A stretch of 64,000 bases of DNA from Marasmius tenuissimus. Taxonomy: Eukaryota; Basidiomycota; Agaricomycetes; Agaricales; Marasmiaceae. This document shows, one piece after another, positions 48,363 to 60,600 of the stretch (the stretch's first letter is position 1; every line of letters starts with the position of its first letter). Both the position numbers and the translations under genes were made by a program. The notes beneath the pieces are model-generated. The model was not told the origin of the DNA. It worked only from the letters and a program-made list of their open reading frames with translations, and did not search any database. The stretch covers positions 5,146,001 through 5,210,000 of the forward strand of contig JAQOTA010000053.1 in the NCBI GenBank assembly GCA_029532415.1, given 5' to 3'.

Positions 48363-50271
48363 TTACCATGGAACTATCTCCCCATCCGCATTGACAAGTA
48401 AGCCTATGCAAAACTCATCATCATTCTCTCTCCCTTGGCGAGAAAAAGGTGTAATGAACGTACGAGTTTTGTCCTCGTCTTCGGGTCCCAAAAGGCTCCA
48501 ATTAACTAACACCTGCGCACCTTGCTCGGGCGTCTTCCCGCCTTTCCCAAAGCCGTTCAAGGCAGTCGACGTGAAGCCGGGACAGCAGCAATTGACTCTG
48601 ATCCTGGCTTCTTTGAGCTCGTTTGCTAGCGCGATTGAGTACATGTGTACTGCCGATTTTGAAGCACAGTATGTCGCGGGTGTAGTGCTCCCTTTGCCCG
48701 ATGCTTGGAACGAGCATGAACCCCATTCCACGGAATTCTGAACGATGTTTCCGTATCCTGGTTTCGCTTTGCGAATGAGAGGAAGGAAAGTTTTGGTCGC
48801 CTGAGCGAGGCCGAAAAAGTTGGTTTCGAAAACGGCTCTGAGAGTGTCCACGTCCATATCCTCGTTGGCCGACTGACACGGCGGGATTTTGGATGTCCAC
48901 TCGTGCTTTGTGTGGTGATGTCCAGTCAGTTGTCCAGTCGGTTGTCCAGTAGGATGTCCACTCACAGTCTGTGACCAAAATCAAACAAAAACTGTTTATT
49001 CATACGAGCATTGCTGCATTCCAGCCTTGATTATTCTCATGAAAGGGATCACCACCCAGCAAGACTGGCTTACAGTACCCGAGCCCCGGGTCTGGCCTCT
49101 GGTCAATGGTTCTTGCACCTCCCTTTTGAGCCTGGACCTCCCTGGGGCTGATACCTATCTTTCTCTTTGAAGTGACAAGGGGGACCTTTGAAAGAACCGT
49201 GGTTTTTGAATGCCGTGCAGCATTGGCCCTCCTACAAGACCTCCTGTACCTTCGGCACACCCATTTGTAGTTGCCCAGTATGGTGATCAGTACTTGAAGC
49301 ACAAAGAAGCACAACGATGCGGATAAGTGAATGGAGAATTGACGATAAGCTATATCGGGATAATCACGTGATGTGATTATCCTTTTATAGTTTATCAGCC
49401 CCTTTCCTTACACTTAGACCCTCGCGTCTTTCCGGCATAACATCTTCCCATCTGCTCTTTCCACTTCCCTGGACCCGGCGTTTCATGGCCTCTACAAACT
49501 GTTGAACCCTGAATTAGAACAACTGTATTACAGTGCAATAAACGTGGTGGCTTCTGAAAGTACATAAGGGGACACAAAGTCCTTACCCTTCGCAGGCTGC
49601 ATCTGTGTGCCTGATCCAAGCACTGAGCACCAAGACTTTGGATCTGGTATGAGCACAAGTAGCTCGCAGTCCACTCTTCGGCAGTTTAATTATGCTTGCT
49701 GGGCAAAAAAGGTCAAACCTGTGACGATTTCCTGCCTATTAACAGCACATCTGTGACTGTATCGTGACTGACAAGCAGTGGACATCCTACTGGACAACTG
49801 ACTGGACAACTGACTGGACATCACCACACAAAGCACGAGTGGACATCGAAAATCCCGCCGTGTGAGGGCGGCCCACTCCACTTACTCCTGAGAAATCACA
49901 GTTCGATTAGAGGGTGAAATACTTTCAGAGAGGACAGCCCACCCGCGTTGTTGACGAGAACGTCAAGCGGACCTTCAGCTTTCTCGATGTGATCTCTCGC
50001 TGCTTCGATAGACTTTGAGATCTTCGACATTGAGTAGTACGAATTTGACATCCAAATTGTTTTCTTTCTTCAGTTTCTCTCTGAAAGCATGCGATTTAGA
50101 TCAAAGCACGAGAGACAACAGAAATCGTACTTACTGAGCCTCCTTGCCTTTAGCCTCGGACCTAGTTGCCAGATAGACGGCCTGGCCCTTCAGTGTAAGG
50201 CCTTTGACGATCTCGTAGCCAATCCCGGCGTTAGAGCCGGTAACGAGGATAACACGCTTGTAGTCGCTCAT
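48363..50271 (-). pseudogene. Short-chain dehydrogenase, broken by a transposon and a frameshift
   Basis: The gene encodes an SDR of the carbonyl-reductase type. The first exon (start at 50271) reads MSDYKRVILVTGSNAGIGYE with the TGxxxGIG motif, and then LATRSEAKGKEAQ. Exon 2 has NLDVKFVLLNVEDL, but a run of three A bases (plus strand TTT at 50014-50016) throws it out of frame; one base fewer would restore the expected continuation to VLVNNAG. Exon 3 is interrupted by a 986-bp element at 48877-49862. On either side the sequence joins in frame as GVGRPQ and SANEDMDVDTL once one TGA repeat copy is counted. Beyond it are ETNFFGLAQATKTFLP, YCASKSAVHMYS (YxxxK active site) and RVNCCCPGFTSTALNG, with a stop at 48363. 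The two lesions make a working protein unlikely. Confidence 0.85.
48877..49862. mobile_element. Non-autonomous TIR transposon, CACTA-like by its ends
   Basis: The element is 986 bp. Its terminal inverted repeats start CACGGCGGGATTTT and run about 85 bp, with only a few mismatches. Inside each TIR the unit TGTCCAGT/GATGTCCA is repeated several times (for example GATGTCCAGTCAGTTGTCCA). It is flanked by TGA on both sides (48874-48876 and 49863-49865), a fitting 3-bp target duplication. CAC ends, subterminal repeats and 3-bp duplications are the marks of CACTA/EnSpm elements. No transposase is encoded, so it would move only with help from elsewhere. Assignment to the superfamily is inference. Confidence 0.82.
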
Positions 50272-51013
50272 GATGATGGTGTGTTGTGGGATGAGAATTG
50301 AAACTCTGTTTGGCCTGCTTTTATAGTCGCTTGAGTTGGTTAAATGTCTTCAATGCCGACTCGACACGTACCAGACGTTTATGAGGATTGAATCCCGTCC
50401 ACTCCGTTAGGGAACAAGTTGAAAGTAAAACGGCTGACGCCTACTGTTCGGACGTTTTCCGATTGCAATTTATCAACACACCTAGGAAGTCTGAAGGTCA
50501 ATAATACACAGGGCTCTAGTTATGGTCAAGTTCCAACACAGAGATACGTGCCCTTGGCCATTATGATTATCCTTGGCAAGAGCGGTGCGCGTAGTACTCG
50601 AGGACAACATGACGCACCGAACCCACACTACTATCCCTCGACCAAGTCGAAATATCCATTTGTATCGGTCCCTCGAAGCGATATTCTCCCTACAACACCC
50701 ATTTCAAGGCAAGAAGTATCAATCGATCGACAGAGATGATTGCTAGTTTATCGTTGGACAGAAAGGAAGCAAGAAGAACGACAGACAAACACTAGCACAA
50801 AGCTGAAACAGTAGCCGTATTAGCATGATCGATGGAACATTGGAAACAGGAAGGAAGAGGAGATTCTTACCGTTGAATGATGGCATGTTGAACGTTGATT
50901 ATCGAACTAGGGCCACGTGGTTCCGAGCAAATCTGGACCCACAAGGACCTACATCGAACACCAGCCGAGTCGAGACACGGAGATAAATTTATTCAGCCGT
51001 TCGTATAAGACTA
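50272..51013. other. Intergenic region, SDR promoter side and Mcd4 3' flank
   Basis: No gene is supported. Confidence 0.5.
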
Positions 51014-54000
51014 TTAATGTACAGTTCCATGCCCGTTTCTCTTTCCATTTCCGTTTTCGACCGCCTTCTTCTCCTTCGGGCCATTCACCGTCCGGCTACC
51101 GTTCCGGTTTGCTGCGAACACGTCCGCCATCAAATACTCCCCAATCGCACATACTCCTCCCGAGAACATTGTAAGAAGCGATGTTATGACGAAGAAACTG
51201 ATCGTTTGCCCGATTTCGAGCCAGGAACCAGTATCTCGCACGTTGAAGAAGAATGTTAGGGTCATTCCTGGATCATTGCGGGTCAGCGAGGTGAACACTG
51301 GGTGGATAGACGCTCGGGCTTACCGTCAGTAATCATCAGGGAAAGTAAGAACAGAGAGAACGGCGCGAGATTGAGCGCGTGTGTCACGGATGCGATCGCT
51401 ATTGACAGGATGACATAGGGAGCGATGATTTTGCAGAGCTTGAAAGTGAAAGAGCGCTGGTGAGATCCGATCGAACGTGCGTCGGACGATCCGACTTACC
51501 AGAGGAACCGCCATGTAGAACGGATGGAACACCGGGATCAGTCTGTACACGGGAGCCAGATAGAACGACCTAATGTCGTTGGAATATCATCAGTCAAAGT
51601 TTGGATCTCATCCCTGAAAATGCACGTACGATATCGAAGCAACGCTGATGACGAAAGACGTTCATCAGTTCACGATCCCCCATGACAACACTGAAACACT
51701 CACTTTCCAGTCCCAAAGAAAGCGACCTGCACAAAGAAGAGGAAGAACAACACGATCCTAAGATCATCTGCTTCGAAGGCGTACGCCTTCCCATCCTTCT
51801 TCTTCTGGACATTCCTCGACTCAGAGGTCTGAGCAAGGGCGGTCTCAACATCGGTCCAGAGGGCCATCGTAATCGAAAACGACGCGAAGAAGAGGGCCTC
51901 CTCACTGATGGACAGGATGACGAAAAGTGGGCCAAGGCCGAGGAAATGCATGAGGAACTTGGTGTCCACGGACGTGTGACGGATCGGCGAGACGAATGGA
52001 ACGGCGGCAGACGCGACTGGGTATGAAAGGAGTCAGTCACCTGGAGCAATGGACGATGTTTCGATAGAAGACTCACGTAGGACGATCCAACCAAGACCTT
52101 GTGCCACGGGGGTAGCCCGGCTTTGGCTTGCAGGCTAAACGCCGAAGCCCTGGTGATAAACACCATCACGACAATGAGGGAGATCTAGGCGGGCGGTGAG
52201 ACCACGAAGGACTCGCGAAAACGCCCAAAACTCACCTGAGTGACATAGAGATTCTTCAACGCCCGATTCACAGATGGATTTTGAAGAACCAGATACGCCT
52301 GGAGTGAACCAACAGCTGCCAAGGCGAAGCCTCCTGCTGTAATGATCGACACGTTCTCATCCTTGTTCACGTTCAACAAGGGGAATATGGCCGTCAAAAG
52401 ACACGAGGCCGTCCAAAGAGAAGACCTCACGCCCAGCCATTCCTTCGTCAATCGAGACCAAGTTGCTTGGGGCCAAACGGTTCCGATGAGGACAAGACCG
52501 ACGCTCCAGATGGAACGATGAGTGTATCCGTACTGAAACAAATAGTCAGTGATTGTGGTAACAAAAGATGTTCAGACATAACATACCACCATGGCAACCA
52601 AGGTTCCGAAAGTCAAGGCTGTCCTTAACGCCACTGACTGGACGCTACCTCCAAACCGACCCTGCCCTATCACAGCGCCCGCCTGACTGAGAGCCTGGTC
52701 CCAGAAGTAACAAGGGAACGCGACGTAGAGGTAATACGTCCATGGTGTCCCTTCAAGAGCGAACATCGCAGAAAAGACCGAGAACACGAAGAAACTCGCG
52801 AGATGAACTGCGTTGGCCAAGTCGGTCTGCTTTCCCTTCAACTGGACATTATCGAGAGGGCGGAAGACGTAGAGGGATGCGTATGCTGCCCATCCGGTAT
52901 ATGCGAATGCAGCGATGGTTCGAATGAGAGTTCGTTGATATGTTTCGAGGTATCGGAGACCTGCTAGGGTCCTCTTGATGAGGTCGAGAGCTGTCATGCG
53001 AGCGAGGAAGTTGTTTCTGGCAGTGATGTGTCCATCGATCGCTTCGAGGGCGTGTTCGCGCCATGAGAGAGTGGTGGAAGCGTTTGCGCGGGCTTCGAGC
53101 AGCTCGAAAGGTTTATAGAAGAATTTCTTGGCCTTCTTTTGTTCTGTCCTTATTGATCAGCATCAGAACGTTAGACGAGGGTTCGCGGGCGGAACTTGCC
53201 GTGCTTGAGAAGGTAGTGTTCCAGAAGCATCTAATAATACGAGTCAGCCACCCATATTCACAGTACTACAACGTAGGTTTCCGTACCTTGGCGTTTGTCA
53301 AACTAGCATTCGAAAGTTTCTCTGACCCTCTCCACGGGGACAAAAAACTAGGTTTCCTGGGATCAACATCAGGCAGCACCCCGACCGAGTTGATTGGCCA
53401 ATCAAGACCCAGAATAGTCGAAACCAGAGGGGCAATATCCGCTTGGTCAATGTCACGACGGAGGTTAGTAGGCATATCCCAGCGCTTCGAGTACGCGTCG
53501 TGTGAGGATGGTGTGCTATCTGTCAATGGTCCACGGATAGCGCGTCCCCAAGCGAGGAATGGGGTTCGAGTACTATCGGGATCTGTGAGCATATAGTCAG
53601 CGTTTACTCGTTTTGGTGGTGGTGGGAATGATAGTCACCTCCGTCGCCGTGGTTTCCTATCACTGACATTCCGTGGTCAGCAGTGAATATGTAGCTTGTG
53701 AGCTCGTCGCCGTAAAAGTCCGATACGAGCTCTTCGGTTTCTTTGACAATGCTGTCAACTACTTGAAGATTCTTCATGTATTCCTGGAGAGGTCATTGGT
53801 CAAGAAACGTGCAAGTCCAACGAACGAAAGAACCCGTTTACCGGTGAATGAGGGCGATACGAATGGCCAGTGGTATCAAGTCCTAATAGGTGGAGGAAAA
53901 TTATGACTTTGTCCTCTTTAAGTTGCGAGTTGAGTTCAGGATCTGTGGTAGCGTTCTTCAACATTGACTTGAAGTTGTCGAGGACCCATGTGTCGAGGGC

Positions 54001-54834
54001 GGTAGCGTCTGCCGAATATGTGAGCCTGTGTTCAGCACATACTATCTTGGCACACGCACCCTTCGTAAAATCCTCGTCTTCCTCATTGTATGTCCATCCT
54101 TTGACTTTTCCAGGGGTTGCTCCGTGTTGGAACATGGGTATTATATCCGGGGATCCAAACGCGAAAGTGTGGCTAGATTGGTTGAATATTGAGTCGAAAT
54201 CCACCTAAACGTCGTCAGAATTGAAGATGAAGCGTTCCGGTGCGAAAACGCGTACTGGGTTGACTTTCCATCCCTAAAAACGGACGCGTCAGAATACGAT
54301 GTATCTCGAGGGAGAGGAGGGAGAGGAACAGAAAACGAACTTTTGTAACCGCAGACACATCTTCGTACATTCCAGCTATGGGAGAGGGTGATTTTCAGAG
54401 GATTTCGAAACCGTGCTGGCAGGTACAACGCACCAATTATTGCGACATGACCTGGCCGACTCTCAGTCGGAACGCGAGTGTGCGAGATACCGAATGCTCC
54501 TCTCTCTTCTGCAATAGTACGTAGATGCGGGGCTACAACTGAAGGTGCCCTTGGGTATCGAGGAAAACCATTCTTTTCAAAGAGCAAATCCGCGCGTAGG
54601 CCATCACCTATCCACGGAAGGGTTAATTACAAGAGTTCATCGCTGAATTGACCACCACGCACCGACTATCAAGACGAGCCTCTTGGCTTCAGGGCCTCCA
54701 GCATTGAACCTCTTCATCCCATGGATGACAGGGCTCGTAAAATAACAATCGAAGACCGAATATATGAAGACGAGATGAAATACAAATCCGAGGGCGAGCA
54801 ACTTGACAACATTGTAGTTGGAAGCTCCTGCCAT
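51014..54834 (-). CDS. mcd4: GPI ethanolamine-phosphate transferase 1 (Mcd4/PIG-N)
   Basis: This ER membrane enzyme adds ethanolamine phosphate to the first mannose of the GPI anchor precursor. The start at 54834 ([20 protein letters not shown]) gives the first membrane segment. The lumenal alkaline-phosphatase-like domain follows: [27 protein letters not shown]-type [70 protein letters not shown] and [16 protein letters not shown], with the metal-binding Asp and His residues in place. The C-terminal half holds many hydrophobic segments ([20 protein letters not shown] and others). The end is a short Lys/Asn/Gly-rich cytosolic tail with a stop at 51014-51016. There are at least a dozen short introns and about 1,000 aa, typical of the family. 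It is divergent from the metallophosphoesterase gene. Confidence 0.92.
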
Positions 54835-55296
54835 CTTGAAAGAGGGCCTTTGTGCGAGTAATCGAGGTGCTGGAACGACTGACGAGGAATTTATATGGAA
54901 AATCGGGAACGGGCCACGTTAGCAGTTCTTGTCACCTGCAAAACGCGGAGAAATTTAGGACAAGTTTCGGTAGTGGGGTGAATAGCTTATTTCGGATTCT
55001 GTTGATGCTGGATGAGTATTTCGATGGAATGATGTGGCCGTCCTCAGAGCATGGTGGTCAGTACACGGGATGGTGGGTGATGGTAGAGAATGAAGATGCT
55101 TGGGCGCTTACAACCTCCGTCATGATCTCCCAGCGCCCTCGGGCAGCTCGGGCATTGATGTGAGTGCAGCCGGCCCGCTCTTTCATACTCAGCTGTGCCA
55201 CTGCCCAGCGTCGATTGTCAACCAGCTACAGCAACCACGGTCGTTCACAATCACCCTCATTTATCTGGCCTTCATAGCTGAGTTCTGCATCAGAGT
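54835..55296. promoter_or_regulatory. Divergent promoter region, Mcd4 and metallophosphoesterase
   Basis: The two genes point away from each other across 462 bp, so this should hold both promoters. Individual elements were not resolved. Confidence 0.4.
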
Positions 55297-56627
55297 ATGA
55301 AGAAAGGTGCCACAGTCCTTCAGACTTCATATCGGCAAACGCTCCAACGTCTCGCTACCCGTATCCGACTGCACAGTTCGGACGCTTCTTCAGACTCGAC
55401 CACCACGAGGACAATGACAGAATCATCGAGCTCGACAGACTTACCACCAAAATCTATCGTTCACGTCGAATATGACCTCGATACTCTTCAGCCAGCTCCT
55501 CCAAACTACACACGATTCGTCTGTATCTCGGATACACACTCCCACACATTTCCAGTTCCTCCTGGAGACGTTCTCCTCCACGGCGGCGATTTGACGAATA
55601 CGGGCACAGTAAAGAACTTTGAAACGACAATGGAATGGCTATACTCGATGCCACACAAAGTGAAAGTGTGCGTCCAATTCTTCGTCTCGCTGGCTTTCGC
55701 TCATGAACCCTGATGTCATAGAGTGATCGCAGGAAATCATGACCTTACTCTGCATGAAGAATGGTACGATCAGAACTGGAGTAGATGGCATCAGAGGGAA
55801 GGAAAGCAGGTTCGTTCTTTTCGTTCCAATTTGCGCAAGCATCGAATGAACGAATGCCTATCTGCCTCAGGAATTAGCCCCTATCCGGGAAATGCTGAGG
55901 GGTCCCAAGGCGAAGAAAGCTGGCATCATATACCTAGAAGACGAAGAGGCGACTTTTGAGGCTAAAGAAGGAGGGAGATCGTGGTCTGTTTACGGCTCTC
56001 CAGTGCGTACTGCTTACACGTAAGAATGCATGCCTTTCCCTTACCAGCGACACTCGACATTCAGTGGTCTCCGTGGTTCTACGACTGGGCGTTTAATTAC
56101 AAACGGACAGATGGCGCAGGTACGTATCCAGACTCCTCGTGCTCTAAGCATACCGTCCACTCAGCGATACACAGACCTGATTTCGAAGTTCCCCAAAACT
56201 GATATCCTGTATGCCTTCGGTTATCAGTAACCGCTCTCAACTCGAATGTCTGACCACAAAAATAACTTACAGCCTAACCCACGGACCTCCGTACAAAATT
56301 CTCGACCGCACCAACCACGGTGACTTCCCCGGCTGCGAAGACCTCCGCAGACGCCTGCCCTCCCTTCGACCCCGAATCCACGTATTCGGCCACATACACG
56401 AAGCTCACGGAGCGTACACTCATCTCTGGAAAGACGATACCTGCCCGGAAATTCAGAACGACTTTACGGTCTTACCAGAGGAATCGGACAACAGAGATCC
56501 CAATGTTGAAAGCACGGTATTTGTGAACCCGGCGAACTGGCCTATGGGGAAACGTAGAGCGGAGTATGCCACGAGGGAATTCGGTGGTGATGGATTCCGA
56601 CCGATTGTGGTGGATTTGTTAGATTAG
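55297..56627 (+). CDS. Metallophosphoesterase (MPPED/239FB-like)
   Basis: This is a calcineurin-like metallophosphatase with a two-metal active site, similar to the MPPED1/2 group; the substrate is unknown. The motifs appear in order: FVCISDTHSH (D-x-H), LLHGGDLTNTG (GD), VIAGNHDLTLHEEW (GNHD, across an intron using donor GTGCGT), LTHGPP, and VFGHIHEAHGAYTH (GH-x-H). Between them are GIIYLEDEEATFEAKEGGRS, IQWSPWFYDWAFNY and DLISKFPKTDIL, separated by short introns. The end is FRPIVVDLLD at 56627. From the first ATG (55297) the N-terminus is basic and Ser-rich (RQTLQRLATRIRLHSSDASS), which could be a mitochondrial presequence. Met at about 55414 is an alternative start. Its last exons and 3' flank are duplicated at 62.5-63.5 kb. 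Confidence 0.85.
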
Positions 56628-57642
56628 CCTGCTCGCTGTCCACATAACAGATGTTTGCACGGACCGGAATAGAAATATTCCGTCGTCGAGAAGCAAGCCT
56701 AGAGATACTACGGTAAACGACTGGTGCGGGCCCTGTGTCACGCGAGCGGTAGAATCACCCGGAGGCCCTTGAGATCTCATGAGGGAGTCGTAAGGCTTAA
56801 GATTTTCCGTTCATTTCACTTTGTGGCTGAGACTGAGAATGGCAGTTAGTCGAAGCAACGGGCAGCACAAATGTTAGATTTACACCGAACCTCAGCCAGT
56901 GCGAGCCTGTGCCCCAGTGACCGGCCAGTATCAGTACTCAGTTCGAGTCACAAGCCGTTCTCTTTAAACTCGGTCAGCAGCACCTTCGTGGGGCGGAACT
57001 CATGCTATCTTGGTGTCATGTGTGGCTGCTTGTGGGTCCTCAATCGCGTCACAACTCTGGCTCGTGCAGAATAATGACCACCGACTGAGTGTATCAGCCC
57101 TAGTGAAAGGCGAACAAGAACCATATCCTCAGATGAAACTGAAGGACTGGGAGCATCGCGACCGTGATGACTGTAGGCCCGACTGTAGAACCGTAGAACC
57201 TGAGATCCAACTGACATTAACGGCTCACTCTAGAGTGATATGCATACTGACACCATTGGCATACAGGTCCCAAGTACATACACATAATTAGTATGGGACA
57301 CCTGCATTCCTGTCGGTCTGTCGTTGAAAGTGTCACCTTTTTGCATGGTCGGCAGCTCCTTGTACTCGCGTGCACGAGTCATAGCTATCGATAATGGACA
57401 AGAATCAGAATCCGGCCGGTCGAAATCCGCTATCTTCCTGTCCTTTCTCTTAACTTAAAAAGTTTGATGTACTACTGTTTACAGTCCAGGTCACGCTCTT
57501 ATCAATCATTCGCTAGACCACCATTGGTGGAAGCGACATCGCCATTCACTTTCAGAAGTACATCGCCAGTTGTGCCGTGCTGTCTGTTGGGAGGCTGATT
57601 CTGATTCTGTTGCATGTGTTGCTGTTGCTGACGATCATACTG
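56628..57642. other. Metallophosphoesterase 3' flank (duplicated) and K7 end
   Basis: About 56640-57230 is a direct repeat of about 62950-63530 (shared blocks include ATCACCCGGAGGCCCTT against ATCATCCGGAGGCCCTT, and CCTGAGATCCAACTGACATT). At about 57535-57642 homology to V continues past the K7 stop and then ends sharply near 57535. Confidence 0.6.
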
Positions 57643-60600
57643 TTATTGTTGGCCAGTATGATGATGATTTGGATGCAGAGACTCAGAGTAGGACCGCCGA
57701 TCACCACCCGTGGGAGGATTGAACATGGCATCCTCCGTGTCAAATGGCATGCCCTATTGGTCACCGCGACTCGCAGTCAGTGAGGGCTTAAGAGAAGGGT
57801 GATCACTACATACCTCGTCCGGCTTGTCGTGTGGTTTGACTTTCTTCCAGAGGCCACGAAATCCAGTATTTTTCTCTGTAACATCAAATTTAGCATCTTG
57901 TTGCGTACAGCCAGGTGAAAGCGCGAAAATAGCCGCGAAAAGAAGAGAGAGTTACTCGAAAAGGGTGTCCAAGACGGTTCGAACGCCACAACATAAGACA
58001 AGACAGAGACATCACTCACTACTTCCGCTAGCATACGCAGCAGCGGCCAGAACGTCCTGCACACGCTCTTTCACCACAGGGTTCGTTCTTGAGCTCACAA
58101 GAAGCTCTTCCAATGTTTCCAAGAATTTCCGAGAGGTCGACTGGCCTATGAATGTATCTGTCGAGTTCCGAAGCATAATTGCCCAAAGCTGGGTGTGAGG
58201 GTCGAGGTTAACAGCTTATATATCAGGATAAGACAAGGATCACCTACCCGAGCAGCACTGAGCTGAGCCTGGGGTGCGCCGTACTTGAACTCTCTGCGTA
58301 ACGCCCGTACAGCTTCCTTGGCATTGGAATCACTGGCTGATGCACGTTCACAAACGTCAAGGACAAGAGCCCAGTCTTCAGAGGATGTTGCTGTGAGAAA
58401 CCCTGTGTACACCGTGAACGAAGCGAAACGATTGAGGGATTACTGAAACGATGAAGGTGCAGCAAACGTGGAGCGTACCAATCAACCTCGTCAGCTCTCC
58501 TCCCTGTTCCTCGGGGTGCACTAGCTGCCACAACTGGCTTCGTTCTCTCTGACCATGGCCATGATCCTTGTCCTTGTCGCGACCACCAATAGTCCATCTA
58601 GATAGCCATCCACCCTCCTTACTGTCCTTCCCTTTCTCCCTGATCTCCTTCCTGACGTGGTCATCTTCGATATCGGGCTCCACCATAATGTGTAGCGAGT
58701 CCACAGATGGATATCGCTCCATCCCCGTACTGGGCCTCGAAGGCACAATCATCTGCATTGTCGCCGTTGTGTCAGTGGACCCTGTGTGCTGGTGGTGGTG
58801 ATGAGTCTGATGAGGATGTCCAGTGCCCGGCAGATGCTGATATGCATGTGGCGGATCCAGCGCCTTCAATACCCCCATCGCTGGCGGTATCAATATCGAA
58901 TCGTCGCTCGAATTGTTATGATGGTGGGTGAGGTTGGGGTTTTTCCTCGTCGAAGTGTGCGATCCAGACATTTCTTGATGGGAACTAGGTGGCCGTGCTA
59001 CGCCTGGTGAAAGGCCCCCATTGGACAATGATCCTGATGGTGCCAAAGGTGCCAAAGCTGACGCTGTGGCTGGATGTGGGTTGGGGAACGGCTCTACAGG
59101 GTCGTATGATGTGTCGTCGAGGTCTTCTCGTTGTTGATGGGCGTGTTCTTGAGCTGGATTCTGATCCTGTTGTTCCTGTGCTCGACCACGGTTAAGATTC
59201 TGTGCGTAGTCAGGTCCAATTCGTTGCCATTGACTTCTTTCTAAACCACTCACACTGTTCCAAAAATCTTTGATGACCACTTGAAGGGTTCGCGGCAATG
59301 CTGCTGCGAACAAAATGGGTATGATGGCGGTTTCAGAACGGGACTACGTACTTTCGATCGTCCCTGCGACTGTGTGTAACTTGTCCTCCACAGATGTATT
59401 TGGGCCCTCAAGCGAGGGAACTGTTGGCTTGGCGTACGACGGGGCTTGGTGCGTGGGGCTTGACAGGACCTCCGGTGGTTCGACGTCCGTTTCCAACGGA
59501 GTGGGAAGACTACCGTTATATTGAATCTGGGACTGTGCCTCATGTATGTTTCTCAGGTGATCTGGGTACGATGATACATCCTTCGCGCGGTTACTTGATG
59601 GGCCAGAATCGCTGTCCAGTCGAGTTTCAGCTCCGAAGAAAGTGTCTGGAGCGTCGACACACGAGAAGGGGAGAGAATCGAGTACGGGATCCCTAGTGAA
59701 AGAATGAGTAGTCGTACTTCGCACAAGTAGATCGACAAACGAGGTTGTTCTCTGCTGCGTTCCAGGGCTCGGCGTAGCTTCCAGCAAGTCAGAAAAGATC
59801 CGACTGGCTCCGAGTTGAGAGCCATTGGGCGATCCGGGGGAGAGAGACCGATATTCAACATTCTCCCAAACCTGGGTGAACAGGGACTCGCTCCAGCCCG
59901 AGGCCGGTGAGACCCTCACAGCTATTTGTTGGACCTTTTCAAGGACATGGCTGGCAATTGGCCGAGAAGATGGGTTTGCATCCCAGCACACGTTCATAAG
60001 AGCCCACATCACGTCTGAGAGTTCAGGTGCCCCTTCAGGCCTCGAGGGCCGCTTGCCTTGTGCGACATTGAAGGCTACCGTCATCTCGTTCGCAAGTTCA
60101 GGAAACGGTTGAAGGCCAGTGAAGATCTGCATACAAAGTCAGTCTGAGATTTTGCGACGAGTCCACGCTTGCATCTGGACTCACCTCGTAACAGACACAT
60201 GCGTAAGAATACACGTCGCTCTCCTTTGACGGCCCTCCGCTCCCGACAAGTAGCTCTGGGGCCAGCCACCGTGCAGTTTCAACAGGCCGCGTCGTAGAAG
60301 TGGTGATTTGGAGGTCATTCGTGTCAATGATACGAGACAAGCCAAAATCTGCGATGCAAGCTCGGAATGAACATGTAATAAGTATATTGAGGCCCTTCAG
60401 ATCACCGTGAACGATCTTCCTGCTATGCAGGTAGGCGAGCCCAGAGGTAACGTCATAAACCTTGAGAGAACTCCATCAGCATAACGCATTCCATGCACCA
60501 GGCACTACGGAAACCGAACACATTACTCACCAGCGTGTAATGGTCCACATCTTCCCTTTTTGTGGCCTTCAAGAATTCAACAAGATTCCCCTTCTCTATC

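Noticed and set aside
49000..49314. 104-codon frame inside the TIR element, a possible transposase
   Set aside because: It has no DDE/D or zinc-finger features and is too short, so I regard the element as non-autonomous.
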